This document shows positions 40,697-50,119 of a stretch of 64,000 bases of DNA, one piece after another; within the stretch, counting starts at the first letter, position 1; each line of letters begins with the position of its first letter. The position numbers and the translations under genes are program-made. Where the stretch lies: assembly GCA_024234875.1 (NCBI GenBank), contig JACKNM010000002.1, positions 372,001 to 436,000 on the forward strand. The letters are read 5' to 3'. The notes under the pieces are model-generated. The model was given only the letters and a program-made list of their open reading frames with translations, was not told the DNA's origin and searched no databases. Source of the stretch: Ectothiorhodospiraceae bacterium (GTDB taxonomy: Bacteria > Pseudomonadota > Gammaproteobacteria > HK1).

Positions 40697-43600
40697 ATGA
40701 TCTTCGAGCAGCCCCCGGCGCCACGAGACCCACTGCGGCGCGCCATCGACGCCCATTACCGCGCCGACGAGACGACCTGCGTGCACGCGCTGCTGGCGGC
40801 GCTGCCGTCGGACCCGCAGGCCGATGCGCGCATCCAGGCCCGCGCCCGCGCCCTGGTCGAGACGGTGCGCGCGAGCGACAAGGGCGGGCTCGACGCCTTC
40901 TTGCAGGAGTACGGGCTGTCGACCCGCGAGGGGGTGATGCTGATGTGCGTCGCCGAGGCGCTGCTGCGCATCCCCGACGACGACACCCAGGAGGCCTTGA
41001 TCCGCGACAAGCTCGGCGGCGCCGAGTGGGCCCGGCACCTCGGCCACAGTGACTCGCTGTTCGTGAACGCGTCGACCTGGGCGCTGATGCTCACCGGACG
41101 CGTGGTGAGCCTGCGCGGCGCGCGCGGCCAGAGCGCCGGCGCGACGCTCGCGCGCCTGGTCGCCCGGCTGGGCGAGCCGGTGATCCGTGAGGCGGTGTGG
41201 CAGGCGATGCGGATCATGGGCCGGCAGTTCGTGATGGGACGCGACATCGCCGAGGCGTTGGACCGCGCACGACCGATGGAGGCCGACGGCTACCGCTACT
41301 CCTACGACATGCTCGGCGAGGCGGCGCGCACCATGGCCGACGCCGATCGCTTCTTCGACGCCTACCGCGGCGCGATCGCGGCGGTCGGTGAGGCCTCCGG
41401 CGGGCGCGGGCCGATCGCGGGTCCCGGGGTCTCGGTGAAACTCTCGGCGTTGCACCCGCGCTACGAGCCGGCGCAGCGCGCACGGGTGATGGACGAGCTG
41501 GTGCCGCGGCTGCACGCGCTGGCGCTCGATGCGGCGCGCGCGGGCATCGGGCTGACCATCGACGCCGAGGAGGCGGCGCGGCTCGACCTCTCGCTCGACG
41601 TCATCGACGCGGTCGCCGGCGCCGACGACTTGCGCGACTGGAGCGGCCTCGGGGTCGTCGTGCAGGCATACCAGAAGCGCGCGCCGTTCGTGATCGACTG
41701 GCTCGCCGACCTCGCCGGCCGGCACCGGCGGCGGCTGATGGTGCGGCTGGTGAAGGGTGCCTACTGGGACAGCGAGATCAAGCTCGCCCAGGAGCAGGCG
41801 CTGTCCGGCTACCCGGTGTTCACCCGCAAGGTCAATACCGACGTCTGCTATCTCGCCTGCGCGGCCCGGCTGCTGTCGCGACCGGACGCCTTCTACCCGC
41901 AGTTCGCCACCCACAACGCACACACCGTGGCCGCGGTGCTCGAGCTCGCCGATGGCGGCCACGACTTCGAGCTGCAGCGCCTGCACGGGATGGGCGAGGA
42001 CCTGTACCAGGCGCTCGCCGGACAGGCGGGCGCCGCCGCGCCCTGCCGCATCTACGCACCGGTGGGCGAGCACGAGGACCTGCTCGCCTATCTGGTGCGC
42101 CGGCTGCTCGAGAACGGCGCCAACAGCTCGTTCGTCAACCGCATCCGCGACGACGACCTGCCGATCGAGGAGATCATCGCCGACCCGGTGGCCCGCGCGC
42201 GTGCGAGCGCCTTCGTCCCGCACCCGCGGATCCCGCTCCCGGTCGACCTCTACGGCGAGGGTCGGCGCAACTTCGCCGGCGTCGATCTCACCGACCATCC
42301 GACGCTCGCGCACCTGGCCGAGGCGATGCGCGAGTCGGACGCGACCCCCTGGCGGGCAGCGCCGGTGATCGGTGGCGCGTCGGTCGAGGCGGAGCCACGG
42401 CTGGCGCGCTCACCCGCCGACCACGAGCGCATCGTGGGCGAGGTGGTCGACGCGCGCCCCGAGGACGTGGCGCGCGCGCTCGCGATCGCGAGCGACGCCG
42501 CGCCGGCCTGGGACGCGACCCCGGTGACCGAGCGTGCCGCCTGCCTGCGCGAGCTGGCCGACCGCATGGAGGCGCAGACCGCCGACCTCGTCGCCCTGGC
42601 GGTGCGCGAGGCGGGCAAGACGCTCGCCGACGCGGTGGCCGAGGTCCGCGAGGCGGTCGACTTCTGCCGTTACTACGCGCTGCGCGCCGAGCAGACCCTG
42701 GAGACACCGCAGCGCCTGCGCTGGCCGGCGGACGGCACCACCGCGGTCCGCCTCGCGGGCTCCGGCGTCTACTGCTGCATCAGCCCGTGGAACTTCCCGC
42801 TCGCGATCTTCACCGGGCAGGTGGCGGCGGCACTCGTCGCCGGCAATTGCGTGATCGCGAAGCCGGCCGAGCAGACGCCACTGATGGCGGCGGCCGCCGT
42901 GCGCCTGATGCACGCGGCCGGGATCCCCGGCGAGGTCCTGCACCTGCTACCCGGCGACGGACCGACGGTGGGCGCGAGCCTGGTCGCCGACCCGCGGATC
43001 GGCGGGGTCTGCTTCACCGGCTCCACCGCGGTCGCGCGGATCATCGAGCGCACACTCGCGGCACGCGACGCCCCGCCGGCGCCACTCATCGCCGAGACCG
43101 GCGGCATCAACGCCATGCTGGTGGACTCGAGCGCGCTGCCGGAGCAGGTGGTGCGTGACGTCGTCGCCTCGGCGTTCCAGAGCGCCGGCCAGCGCTGCTC
43201 GGCGTTGCGCCTGCTGCTGGTGCAGGACGACGTCGCCGAGCGCATCGTCGACATGCTGCGCGGCGCGATGGAGGAGCTGACCGTCGGCGACCCGGCCTTC
43301 CTCGCGACCGACGTCGGCCCGGTGATCGACGCCGAGGCACGCGACGGCATCGAGGCGCACATCAGGCGCATGCGAGGCGAGGCGCGGCTGCTACGTCAGG
43401 TCCGACCCGGTCCGCGCACCGGGGACGGCACGTTCGTCGGGCCCGTCGCCTTCGAGCTCGACCGCATCGAGCGGCTCGATCGCGAGATCTTCGGACCGGT
43501 CCTCCACGTGGTGCGCTACCGCGCGGATCGCCTCGATGCGGTGATCGACGCGGTCAACGCCTCCGGCTACGGGCTCACCCACGGGGTGCACACCCGCGTC

Positions 43601-44560
43601 GACGAGACCCGCGACCGCGTCCTGGGGCGGGTGCGCGCCGGCAACCTCTACGTGAATCGGAACCAGATCGGCGCGGTGGTCGGCGTGCAGCCATTCGGCG
43701 GGGAGGGGCTCTCGGGCACCGGGCCGAAGGCAGGCGGCCCGCACTACCTCGGCCGCTTCGTGACCTGGCGCGCGGATGTCGCCGCCGCGAGCATGGCGGG
43801 GGGTGAAGCGGCGCCGGATGCACTCGACCTCGAGCGCCCGCTGCTCGACCGGGGCGAGATCGAGGTCGCGCTCGCGAGCGCGACGGCGGCATTCGAGACC
43901 TGGGCATCGCGACCGGTGGCCGAGCGGGCGGACCACCTCGAGCGCGCGGCGGACGCGCTCGCGGCGCGCGGTGACCCCGAGCTCGTGCGCGCCGCCGATC
44001 GGCTGCGGGTGCTCGCGGCGCAGGCCGAGGGCGAGCTGGCCGGACCACTCGCGCTGCCGGGACCGACCGGCGAGCGCAACGAGCTCGTGCATGCGCCGCT
44101 CGGTGTGGTGGTCTGCCTCGCCGCCGGCGAGGACGCGGTCGTCGCCCTGACGACCGAGGTCGCCGCCGCCCTCGCCGCGGGCAATGCGGTGCTCGCCTGG
44201 CACCCGGAGGCCGCGGTCGCGGGCCGCGTCGTGGCCGCGCTCCACGACGCCGGCGTGCCACCAGAGGTCGTGGTCGCGCTTCGAGCCGGCGGCGACGCGA
44301 CGCTCGCCGACCTCGCGTCCGACCCGCGGGTGAGAGCAGTCGCCGCCGACGGCGGCTGGCGCGCGCTGGCGGGCGCGCTCGCAGCGAGCACCGGGGCGGT
44401 TCGTCGTCTGGTCGCGCACGCGGAGCACGCACCGGGTCGCCTGCTCGCCGGAACCCCACCGGCCGGCAGCCCCGAGTACCTGTACCGGTTCCTCACCGAG
44501 CGCGCGATCAGCATCGACACCACCGCCTCCGGCGGCAACGCCTCGCTGTTCTCGTTGTAG
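40697..44560 (+). CDS. putA: bifunctional proline dehydrogenase / L-glutamate gamma-semialdehyde dehydrogenase
   Basis: 1287 residues. It lacks the N-terminal ribbon-helix-helix DNA-binding domain of E. coli PutA, so it should be enzymatic only. The FAD-binding proline dehydrogenase barrel spans about 150-450 (RLMVRLVKGAYWDSEIKLAQ). The aldehyde dehydrogenase domain spans about 520-1030, with catalytic Cys in FQSAGQRCSALRL and Glu in IAETGGINAM. A C-terminal ALDH-fold domain (about 1060-1287) ends with the conserved DTTASGGNASLFSL motif that closes the substrate tunnel in long PutAs. ATG follows GAGAGGA. It converts proline to glutamate with electrons passing to quinone and NAD. Confidence 0.96.
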   Translation: MIFEQPPAPRDPLRRAIDAHYRADETTCVHALLAALPSDPQADARIQARARALVETVRASDKGGLDAFLQEYGLSTREGVMLMCVAEALLRIPDDDTQEALIRDKLGGAEWARHLGHSDSLFVNASTWALMLTGRVVSLRGARGQSAGATLARLVARLGEPVIREAVWQAMRIMGRQFVMGRDIAEALDRARPMEADGYRYSYDMLGEAARTMADADRFFDAYRGAIAAVGEASGGRGPIAGPGVSVKLSALHPRYEPAQRARVMDELVPRLHALALDAARAGIGLTIDAEEAARLDLSLDVIDAVAGADDLRDWSGLGVVVQAYQKRAPFVIDWLADLAGRHRRRLMVRLVKGAYWDSEIKLAQEQALSGYPVFTRKVNTDVCYLACAARLLSRPDAFYPQFATHNAHTVAAVLELADGGHDFELQRLHGMGEDLYQALAGQAGAAAPCRIYAPVGEHEDLLAYLVRRLLENGANSSFVNRIRDDDLPIEEIIADPVARARASAFVPHPRIPLPVDLYGEGRRNFAGVDLTDHPTLAHLAEAMRESDATPWRAAPVIGGASVEAEPRLARSPADHERIVGEVVDARPEDVARALAIASDAAPAWDATPVTERAACLRELADRMEAQTADLVALAVREAGKTLADAVAEVREAVDFCRYYALRAEQTLETPQRLRWPADGTTAVRLAGSGVYCCISPWNFPLAIFTGQVAAALVAGNCVIAKPAEQTPLMAAAAVRLMHAAGIPGEVLHLLPGDGPTVGASLVADPRIGGVCFTGSTAVARIIERTLAARDAPPAPLIAETGGINAMLVDSSALPEQVVRDVVASAFQSAGQRCSALRLLLVQDDVAERIVDMLRGAMEELTVGDPAFLATDVGPVIDAEARDGIEAHIRRMRGEARLLRQVRPGPRTGDGTFVGPVAFELDRIERLDREIFGPVLHVVRYRADRLDAVIDAVNASGYGLTHGVHTRVDETRDRVLGRVRAGNLYVNRNQIGAVVGVQPFGGEGLSGTGPKAGGPHYLGRFVTWRADVAAASMAGGEAAPDALDLERPLLDRGEIEVALASATAAFETWASRPVAERADHLERAADALAARGDPELVRAADRLRVLAAQAEGELAGPLALPGPTGERNELVHAPLGVVVCLAAGEDAVVALTTEVAAALAAGNAVLAWHPEAAVAGRVVAALHDAGVPPEVVVALRAGGDATLADLASDPRVRAVAADGGWRALAGALAASTGAVRRLVAHAEHAPGRLLAGTPPAGSPEYLYRFLTERAISIDTTASGGNASLFSL

Positions 44561-44654
44561 CGGCCGCGGCACGGACATCCGCCCGCCGGCCCCCACCGCG
44601 CACCGCCCTGCGCTATGCTTCGCGCCGCCCGATGCGGGCGGCGGAGTGCTTCAC

Positions 44655-45635
44655 ATGGTCGGGTCGGGTCCGGTTCTCCCAACCGCGGGAGGGCCCGCGC
44701 CGGCGCTTCCCCTCGGCCCACTCGGCTCCGGACCGCATCCCGCTCCGGCCGGACAGGACGAGCGCACGCTCGGCCTCGGGCTCGTCTTCCTCGCCGCGCT
44801 CGCCTGGAGCACCGGGGGCGTGCTGCTGCGCGCGGTCGAGACCGACCCGTGGTCGACCATCTTCTGGCGCTCGCTGTGCGCGGCCGCGACCCTCGCGCTG
44901 TTCGTCGCCATCCGCGACCGACGTGACGCGCTGCGTCTGTTCCTCACCATGGGTTGGCCAGGCCTCGGAATGGCGCTTTGCTCGGCCACCGCGTCCAGCA
45001 CCTTCGTGCTGGCCCTGCAGCACACCACCGTCGCCAACGTGATGCTGCTCCAGGCCCTGGCGCCGTTCCTCGCCGCGCTGCTGGCGTGGGTGTTCCTGCG
45101 CGAGCGGGTGGCGCCGCGGACCTGGATCGCGATGACCGTGGCGTTCGCCGGCGTCGGCGTCATGGTCTCGGACTCGCTCGGCCGTGGAACGCTGGGCGGC
45201 GATCTGCTCGGCGGCATCGTCGCCCTCGCGTTCGCCGCCTCGACGGTCATCCTGCGCTACAACCGGCACGTCCGAATGGCACCGGCGGCGTGTCTGGCGA
45301 CGCTGATCGCGGCCGGGTTCGCCCTCAGTCAGGGCGCGTCGCTCGGCATCGCGCCGCGCGACCTCGGGTTGCTGGCGGCGCTCGGTGTCGGCCAGCTCGG
45401 GCTCGGCATGATTCTCTACACCTCCGGCGCACGGCTGGTGCCGGCGGCCGAGGCGGCGCTGGTGTCGAACATCGAGGTGATCCTCGGACCGCTGTGGGTC
45501 TGGCTCGCGTTCGCCGAGAATCCGGGCCTGCCCACCATCGTCGGCGGCTGCATCATCCTCGCCGCGATCGTCGGTCACGGCCTGGGCGATCTGCGCCGCG
45601 GGATCGGGCGCCGGATCGCGCCGCCGAGTGGATGA
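44655..45635 (+). CDS. EamA/DMT-superfamily exporter
   Basis: 326 residues from ATG 44655, well spaced from GGAG; a GTG 9 bases earlier sits too close to it. Ten membrane helices in two EamA repeats: the first opens LVFLAALAWSTGGVLLRAV, with VANVMLLQALAPFLAALLAW in helix 4, and the second has PAAEAALVSNIEVILGPLWVWLAF. The RhaT/EamA family exports amino acids and other metabolites. A proline-rich 30-residue leader precedes the first helix. It stands alone between putA and an MFS gene on the same strand. Confidence 0.88.
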   Translation: MVGSGPVLPTAGGPAPALPLGPLGSGPHPAPAGQDERTLGLGLVFLAALAWSTGGVLLRAVETDPWSTIFWRSLCAAATLALFVAIRDRRDALRLFLTMGWPGLGMALCSATASSTFVLALQHTTVANVMLLQALAPFLAALLAWVFLRERVAPRTWIAMTVAFAGVGVMVSDSLGRGTLGGDLLGGIVALAFAASTVILRYNRHVRMAPAACLATLIAAGFALSQGASLGIAPRDLGLLAALGVGQLGLGMILYTSGARLVPAAEAALVSNIEVILGPLWVWLAFAENPGLPTIVGGCIILAAIVGHGLGDLRRGIGRRIAPPSG

Positions 45636-45718
45636 GTGGCGGCGCCCGACGATCGATTACCCTGGCTGCGCGCCACACCGCTCGGTAGACTCACCGCTCC
45701 AAGCCGGAGTCCCCCACC

Positions 45719-46948
45719 TTGTCCACTGTCGCGCACGATGCGTCGCGCCGGGACGTGCTCACCATCGGCCTCGTCGGGGTCGCGCACGGGTGCAGCCACT
45801 TCTTCCAGCTCGTCCTGCCACCGCTGTTCCCGTTCCTGACCGCGGAGTTCGGGGTGAGCTACACCGAGCTCGGCATCCTGATGACGACCTTCTTCGTCAC
45901 CTCCGGCGTCGGGCAGCCGCTCGCGGGCTTCCTCGTCGACCGCATCGGTGCACGCCAGGTGATGCTCGCGGGGCTGGGCATCTACTCGCTGGCGATTTTC
46001 GCCCTCGCGCTCGCACCGAGCTTCTGGGTGCTGTTCCCCGCCATCGTGATGGCGGGCCTCGGCAACTGCGTGTTCCACCCCGCCGACTTCGCGGTCCTGA
46101 ACGCGAGCGTGCACCGAAGTCGACTCGGGCGCGCGTTCGGCGTCCACACCCTCGGCGGCAACCTCGGGTGGGTGGCGGCGCCGGCGCTGGTGGTGCCGGT
46201 GGCCGGCGTCGCCGGCTGGCGCGTCGCACTGGCGACGGCCGCCGCGGTGGGCGCGATCATCTGGCTCGCGCTGTGGCTCAATCGACGCTCGCTGCGCGAC
46301 GAGCGGGACCACGCCCCCGCCGGCGCGCCGGCCGCCGCCGGCATCGCCCAGGGCTTGAGCCTGCTCGCGAGCCGCCCGCTGCTGCTCTGCTTCGGCTACT
46401 TCGCGCTGGTCGCCGCGGCCCTCATCGCGGTGCAGAACTTCCTCTCGCCGATCCTCGGCTCGCTGCACGGCACGCCGCTCACCGTCGCCGCCAGCGGGTT
46501 GACCGCCTATCTGCTCGGCGCCGCGGTCGGCGTGATGGTCGGTGGCGTGGTCGCCGACCGCAGCGACCGGCACGTGGCCATCGTCGCCGCGGGTCTGCTC
46601 GGGGCCTCGCTCGTGTTCATCGCCGTCGCCCAGCTCAGCTTCGTCGCCACCGCGCTGATCGCCACCCTGGCAGCCGGCGGCTTCCTGTCCGGCTTCACCA
46701 ACCCGTCGCGAGACCTCATCGTGCGCTCGGCCACCCCGCGCGGCGCGAGTGGGCGGGTCTTCGGCTTCGTCTATTCCGGTCTCGACGTGGGCTCCGCGCT
46801 GGCGCCCATCACCGTCGGCCTGCTGCTCGACCACGGCCATCCGCAGTGGGCGCTGTGGGCCATCGCCGGCGTGCTGTTCGCGGCCATCTTCACCGTCGTC
46901 ACCCTGCGCGGTGCCATTCCGAGCGCGGCGCGGCCCTCCCCGGTCTGA
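45719..46948 (+). CDS. major facilitator superfamily transporter
   Basis: 409 residues from a TTG at 45719 (GGAG about 11 bases upstream); no ATG or GTG offers a better start before the first helix. Twelve helices. It has the MFS motif-A equivalent in loop 2-3 (GFLVDRIGARQVMLAG) and a related one in the second half (VVADRSDRHVAIVAAG). The block GLGNCVFHPADFAVLNASV resembles fosmidomycin-resistance-like and sugar-efflux MFS members. Substrate not determinable. A TAGACT -10-like element lies at 45686-45691, but no convincing -35. Confidence 0.87.
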   Translation: MSTVAHDASRRDVLTIGLVGVAHGCSHFFQLVLPPLFPFLTAEFGVSYTELGILMTTFFVTSGVGQPLAGFLVDRIGARQVMLAGLGIYSLAIFALALAPSFWVLFPAIVMAGLGNCVFHPADFAVLNASVHRSRLGRAFGVHTLGGNLGWVAAPALVVPVAGVAGWRVALATAAAVGAIIWLALWLNRRSLRDERDHAPAGAPAAAGIAQGLSLLASRPLLLCFGYFALVAAALIAVQNFLSPILGSLHGTPLTVAASGLTAYLLGAAVGVMVGGVVADRSDRHVAIVAAGLLGASLVFIAVAQLSFVATALIATLAAGGFLSGFTNPSRDLIVRSATPRGASGRVFGFVYSGLDVGSALAPITVGLLLDHGHPQWALWAIAGVLFAAIFTVVTLRGAIPSAARPSPV

Positions 46949-46998
46949 CCCGCCCCGGGCCGACGGCGAAACCACTGGCGACCTGGCCTCGCGGCCTC

Positions 46999-48246
46999 TC
47001 AGCCCGCGCGCGCCAGGCGCCGGACCCGGCGCCCGCCGAGCAGCGCGCCACCGATTCCGGCCACCGCGAACACCGTCAGTGCCGACCCCACCCCGACGCG
47101 CTCGATCATGAATCCACCCGCCAACAGGCCGAGGGGCAGGCTGTAGACCGCGAGCATGCGCACCCCCATGACACGGCCCCGGAACGCGGGGTCGGTCGCG
47201 CTCATCAACACCACCGACATCGGGATCATGGACACGCTCGTCGCGGCCCCGATCGCCCCCAGCAACGCATAGCCGACCCACGGGGTGGAGACGCTCGCGA
47301 ACGCGAGGATCAGCACGTGCCATGCCACGATCGCGCCGATCATCAATGGCTCCGGACGCAACGCGCGCATCGCCCCCGCCAGCACCAGCGAGCCGGTGAG
47401 CGCACCCGCGGCGGCCACCGCCAGCATGCGCGCCAGTCCGTTCTCGTCGAAACCGAACACCTCGCGCGCCACCGCCGGCATCAGGCCGCTGACCAGCGGG
47501 AACCCGGTCAGGTTGACCAGGAAGGCGAGCGCCATGACGGTCATGATCGCCGGCTCGGCACGCATGTAGCGCACTCCCAGGCGTAGCTCCTCGAGCGGGC
47601 GCGCAGGCGCGACCGCACTACGCCGAGGTGGACGCGCGATGCGCGCGGTGAGCGCGACGCTGCCGAGATAGAAGGCAGTGACCACGAGATACGCGGCGCC
47701 GATCCCCAACGCCGACAACAACCCGGCACCGAGCAGCGCGCCGACGATGCGGGCCGAGTCGGCGGTGCTGCGCGAGAAGCCGAGCGCGTTCATGAGCAGG
47801 TGGCGCGGCACGGTGTCGGCGATCAGGGACTGACGCAGCACCATCTCGGACGGGCGGACGAGCCCACTGAGCGTCGCGATCACGAATACCTGCCAGGGCA
47901 CCAGCGAATCCTGCAGGCCGAGGATCGCGATCGCCGCGGCGAGCACCGCGAACAGCGCGCGCATCGCGAGCAACAGCGAGCGCCGCGACATCCGATCCGC
48001 CACCACCCCGAAGAACGGGCCGAGCAAGGTGCCACCGAAGCGAAGCGCCCCGAATACCGAGAGCGCCACCGCCGAGTCGGTCTCCACCAGTACCCACCAT
48101 CCGAGGATCAGCGTCTCCATCTCGAACGCCCAGGTCCCGAGGACGTCGGCCGACCACTGATAGCGATAGCTCGGGATGGCGAAGGAAGCGAACACGCCGC
48201 GCGGCTCGCTCGGCGACTGGGGTGCGGTGGGTGGAGGCTCGGACAT
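46999..48246 (-). CDS. MFS transporter (MFS_3/EntS-like)
   Basis: 415 residues from ATG 48246; the sequence further upstream in frame looks non-coding. Twelve helices. Blocks such as FASFAIPSYRYQWSADVLGTW, GPFFGVVADRMSRRSLLLAM and FRGRVMGVRMLAVYSLPLG are typical of the MFS_3 (enterobactin exporter EntS-like) subfamily. It is convergent with the preceding MFS gene and unlike it in sequence. Likely an efflux carrier; the substrate is unknown. Confidence 0.87.
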   Translation of the reverse strand: MSEPPPTAPQSPSEPRGVFASFAIPSYRYQWSADVLGTWAFEMETLILGWWVLVETDSAVALSVFGALRFGGTLLGPFFGVVADRMSRRSLLLAMRALFAVLAAAIAILGLQDSLVPWQVFVIATLSGLVRPSEMVLRQSLIADTVPRHLLMNALGFSRSTADSARIVGALLGAGLLSALGIGAAYLVVTAFYLGSVALTARIARPPRRSAVAPARPLEELRLGVRYMRAEPAIMTVMALAFLVNLTGFPLVSGLMPAVAREVFGFDENGLARMLAVAAAGALTGSLVLAGAMRALRPEPLMIGAIVAWHVLILAFASVSTPWVGYALLGAIGAATSVSMIPMSVVLMSATDPAFRGRVMGVRMLAVYSLPLGLLAGGFMIERVGVGSALTVFAVAGIGGALLGGRRVRRLARAG

Positions 48247-48579
48247 TCGGCCTGGGCGCGGGACGCGGGGCGTGTGTCTGTATATCACAGGCCTGCCGTG
48301 CATGCCGCGTCGCCCCCCGGCGCGCCGACCGTGCGGGCTACCCCGGGCGGCGGTTCGGCCGTATGCTCGCGTGCCAGCTCGGGCTTGCCATGTGCACTGG
48401 CGCCGGCCTCGTCGGCCGGCGCCGCGCGGTATCGGTCCGAGCCCACACCCCGGACTGGAGCACGCGATGAAGCGGCAACGGCGGTGAGACCTCGAGCGCA
48501 CCGCGAGCCGAAGGCGCCGGAGACGTGCCCTGGCGGCGACGCGGTCGACCCTTCATCGCCGGCTCCGAGGAGCGACGGA
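48247..48579. other. 333-base divergent intergenic region with a strong hairpin
   Basis: No protein gene is supported here. It holds a perfect 10-bp stem, GGCGCCGGCC (48399-48408) with GGCCGGCGCC (48414-48423) and loop TCGTC, in the leader of the MmgE/PrpD gene. About 30 bases upstream is TATGCT (48362-48367), a possible -10. Near 48277-48289 the partly symmetrical CTGTATATCACAG could be an operator or the -10 region of the divergent transporter. A short transcript or attenuator is possible but unproven. Confidence 0.35.
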
Positions 48580-50040
48580 ATGCCCACTGACGAACCATCC
48601 ATCACCGAGCGGCCCGTCATCGAGCAGATTGCTCGGTTCGTGGCCGGCACGCCCCGCATCGACCGCCCGGTCGCCCTCGCACGCGCCCGGGACGCGGTGC
48701 ACGACACCGTCGCCTGCATGGTCGGCGGCGCCGGCGACGCGGGCGCGGCGAGCGTGCGCCGCGCGCTCGCGAACTATGGCAGCGGACCCGCCACCGTGGT
48801 CGGCGGCATGGCACCCGCCCACGCACCCTGGGCCGCGCTCGCCAACGGCACCGCGGCGCACGCGCTCGACTTCGACGACAACTTCCTTCCCGGTCTGACC
48901 CACGCCTCGGCGGTGCTGGTCCCGGCGCTGCTCGCGCTCGCCGAGCAGGAGCAACGCGGCGGCGCCGACGTGTTGGATGCCTACATCATCGGTCTCGAGA
49001 TCCACGCGCTACTCGGGCGCGGCATCGGCCGTCGCCACTACGATCTGGGCTGGCACAGCACCGCCACCGTCGGCTGCATCGGCACCGCCGCGGCCTGCGC
49101 CCGCCTGCTCGGACTCGACGCGACACGCGCCGCTCACGCACTGAGCCTCGCCGTGAGCATGGCGAGCGGGGTGAAGGTGCAGTTCGGCTCGACCGGCAAA
49201 CCGCTGCATGCCGGTCTCGCGGCGCACCACGCGGTCCTCGCCTGCACCCTCGCCACCGCCGGCGTCGAGGGACGAGCCGAGGCCATCGAGGGCGAACGCG
49301 GCTTCCGCGATCTGTATGCCGGTGACGCGGACGCCGACTGGCCGAAGCTACTGCAGGGCCTCGGCGATCCGCTCGCCATCGAGGCGTACGGCCTCGCACC
49401 GAAGCTCTATCCGTGCTGCGGCTCCGCCCATCGCGTGCTCGATGCGGTGCTCGCGCTGCGCGCCGCGCACGGCTTCCTCGCCGCCGACGTCGCCCGCGTC
49501 GACGCGACCGTCGGTTACGGCAACAAGCGCAATCTGTGCTACCCGCGTCCGACGCAGGAGATGGAGGCACGGTTCTCGCTGCACTACTGCGTCGCCGTCG
49601 CCCTGCTCCACGGACGGGTGTCGCTCGCGGACTTCACGACCGCCGCGGTGCAGCGCCCCGAGGCGCGCGCGCTCCTCGGGCTGACCACGATGCACGCCAC
49701 GGAGCCCGGCGCGGAAGGCGCCGACCCGACCCGCCGCCTGCCGCATCGGGTGACCATCACGTTGCACGACGGCCGTGTCCTCGACGACGAGGTGCTGTGG
49801 CCCCGCGGCACCATCGGCAACCCGTTCGCACCGGGCGACCTGGCGGCGAAGTTCGACGATTGCTGCGCCGGCATCCTCGACCCGACGGCGACCGACGGCG
49901 CCCGCCGCGCGCTGGAGGACTTCGGCGCGCTCGACGACATCGGCCGGCTGACCCGACACCTCCGCTTCGAGGCCGGCGCCGATCGCGGCGAGCGCTTCTC
50001 CGCCAGCCGCGGGCACGGCACCAGCGAGGCAGCCGAATGA
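48580..50040 (+). CDS. MmgE/PrpD-family protein (2-methylcitrate dehydratase-like)
   Basis: 486 residues from ATG 48580 after GAGGAG. The family's active-site block NGTAAHALDFDDNFLPGLTHASAVLVPALLAL is intact, with the His and Asp that act in 2-methylcitrate dehydratase and cis-aconitate decarboxylase-type members. Later blocks are STGKPLHAGLAAHHAVLA and KLYPCCGSAHRVLDAV. No other methylcitrate-cycle gene is nearby, so propionate use is not indicated. The M81 peptidase-family and amidohydrolase genes that follow suggest a catabolic string for an amide or cyclic compound. The linker to the next gene is 79 bases. Confidence 0.9.
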   Translation: MPTDEPSITERPVIEQIARFVAGTPRIDRPVALARARDAVHDTVACMVGGAGDAGAASVRRALANYGSGPATVVGGMAPAHAPWAALANGTAAHALDFDDNFLPGLTHASAVLVPALLALAEQEQRGGADVLDAYIIGLEIHALLGRGIGRRHYDLGWHSTATVGCIGTAAACARLLGLDATRAAHALSLAVSMASGVKVQFGSTGKPLHAGLAAHHAVLACTLATAGVEGRAEAIEGERGFRDLYAGDADADWPKLLQGLGDPLAIEAYGLAPKLYPCCGSAHRVLDAVLALRAAHGFLAADVARVDATVGYGNKRNLCYPRPTQEMEARFSLHYCVAVALLHGRVSLADFTTAAVQRPEARALLGLTTMHATEPGAEGADPTRRLPHRVTITLHDGRVLDDEVLWPRGTIGNPFAPGDLAAKFDDCCAGILDPTATDGARRALEDFGALDDIGRLTRHLRFEAGADRGERFSASRGHGTSEAAE

Positions 50041-50119
50041 TCGGCAGCGCGACCGCGCTGCTCGCGGCGGCCGGGCGACGCATCGACCGCCACCCCAAAC
50101 CACGACACCGGAGACGTCG

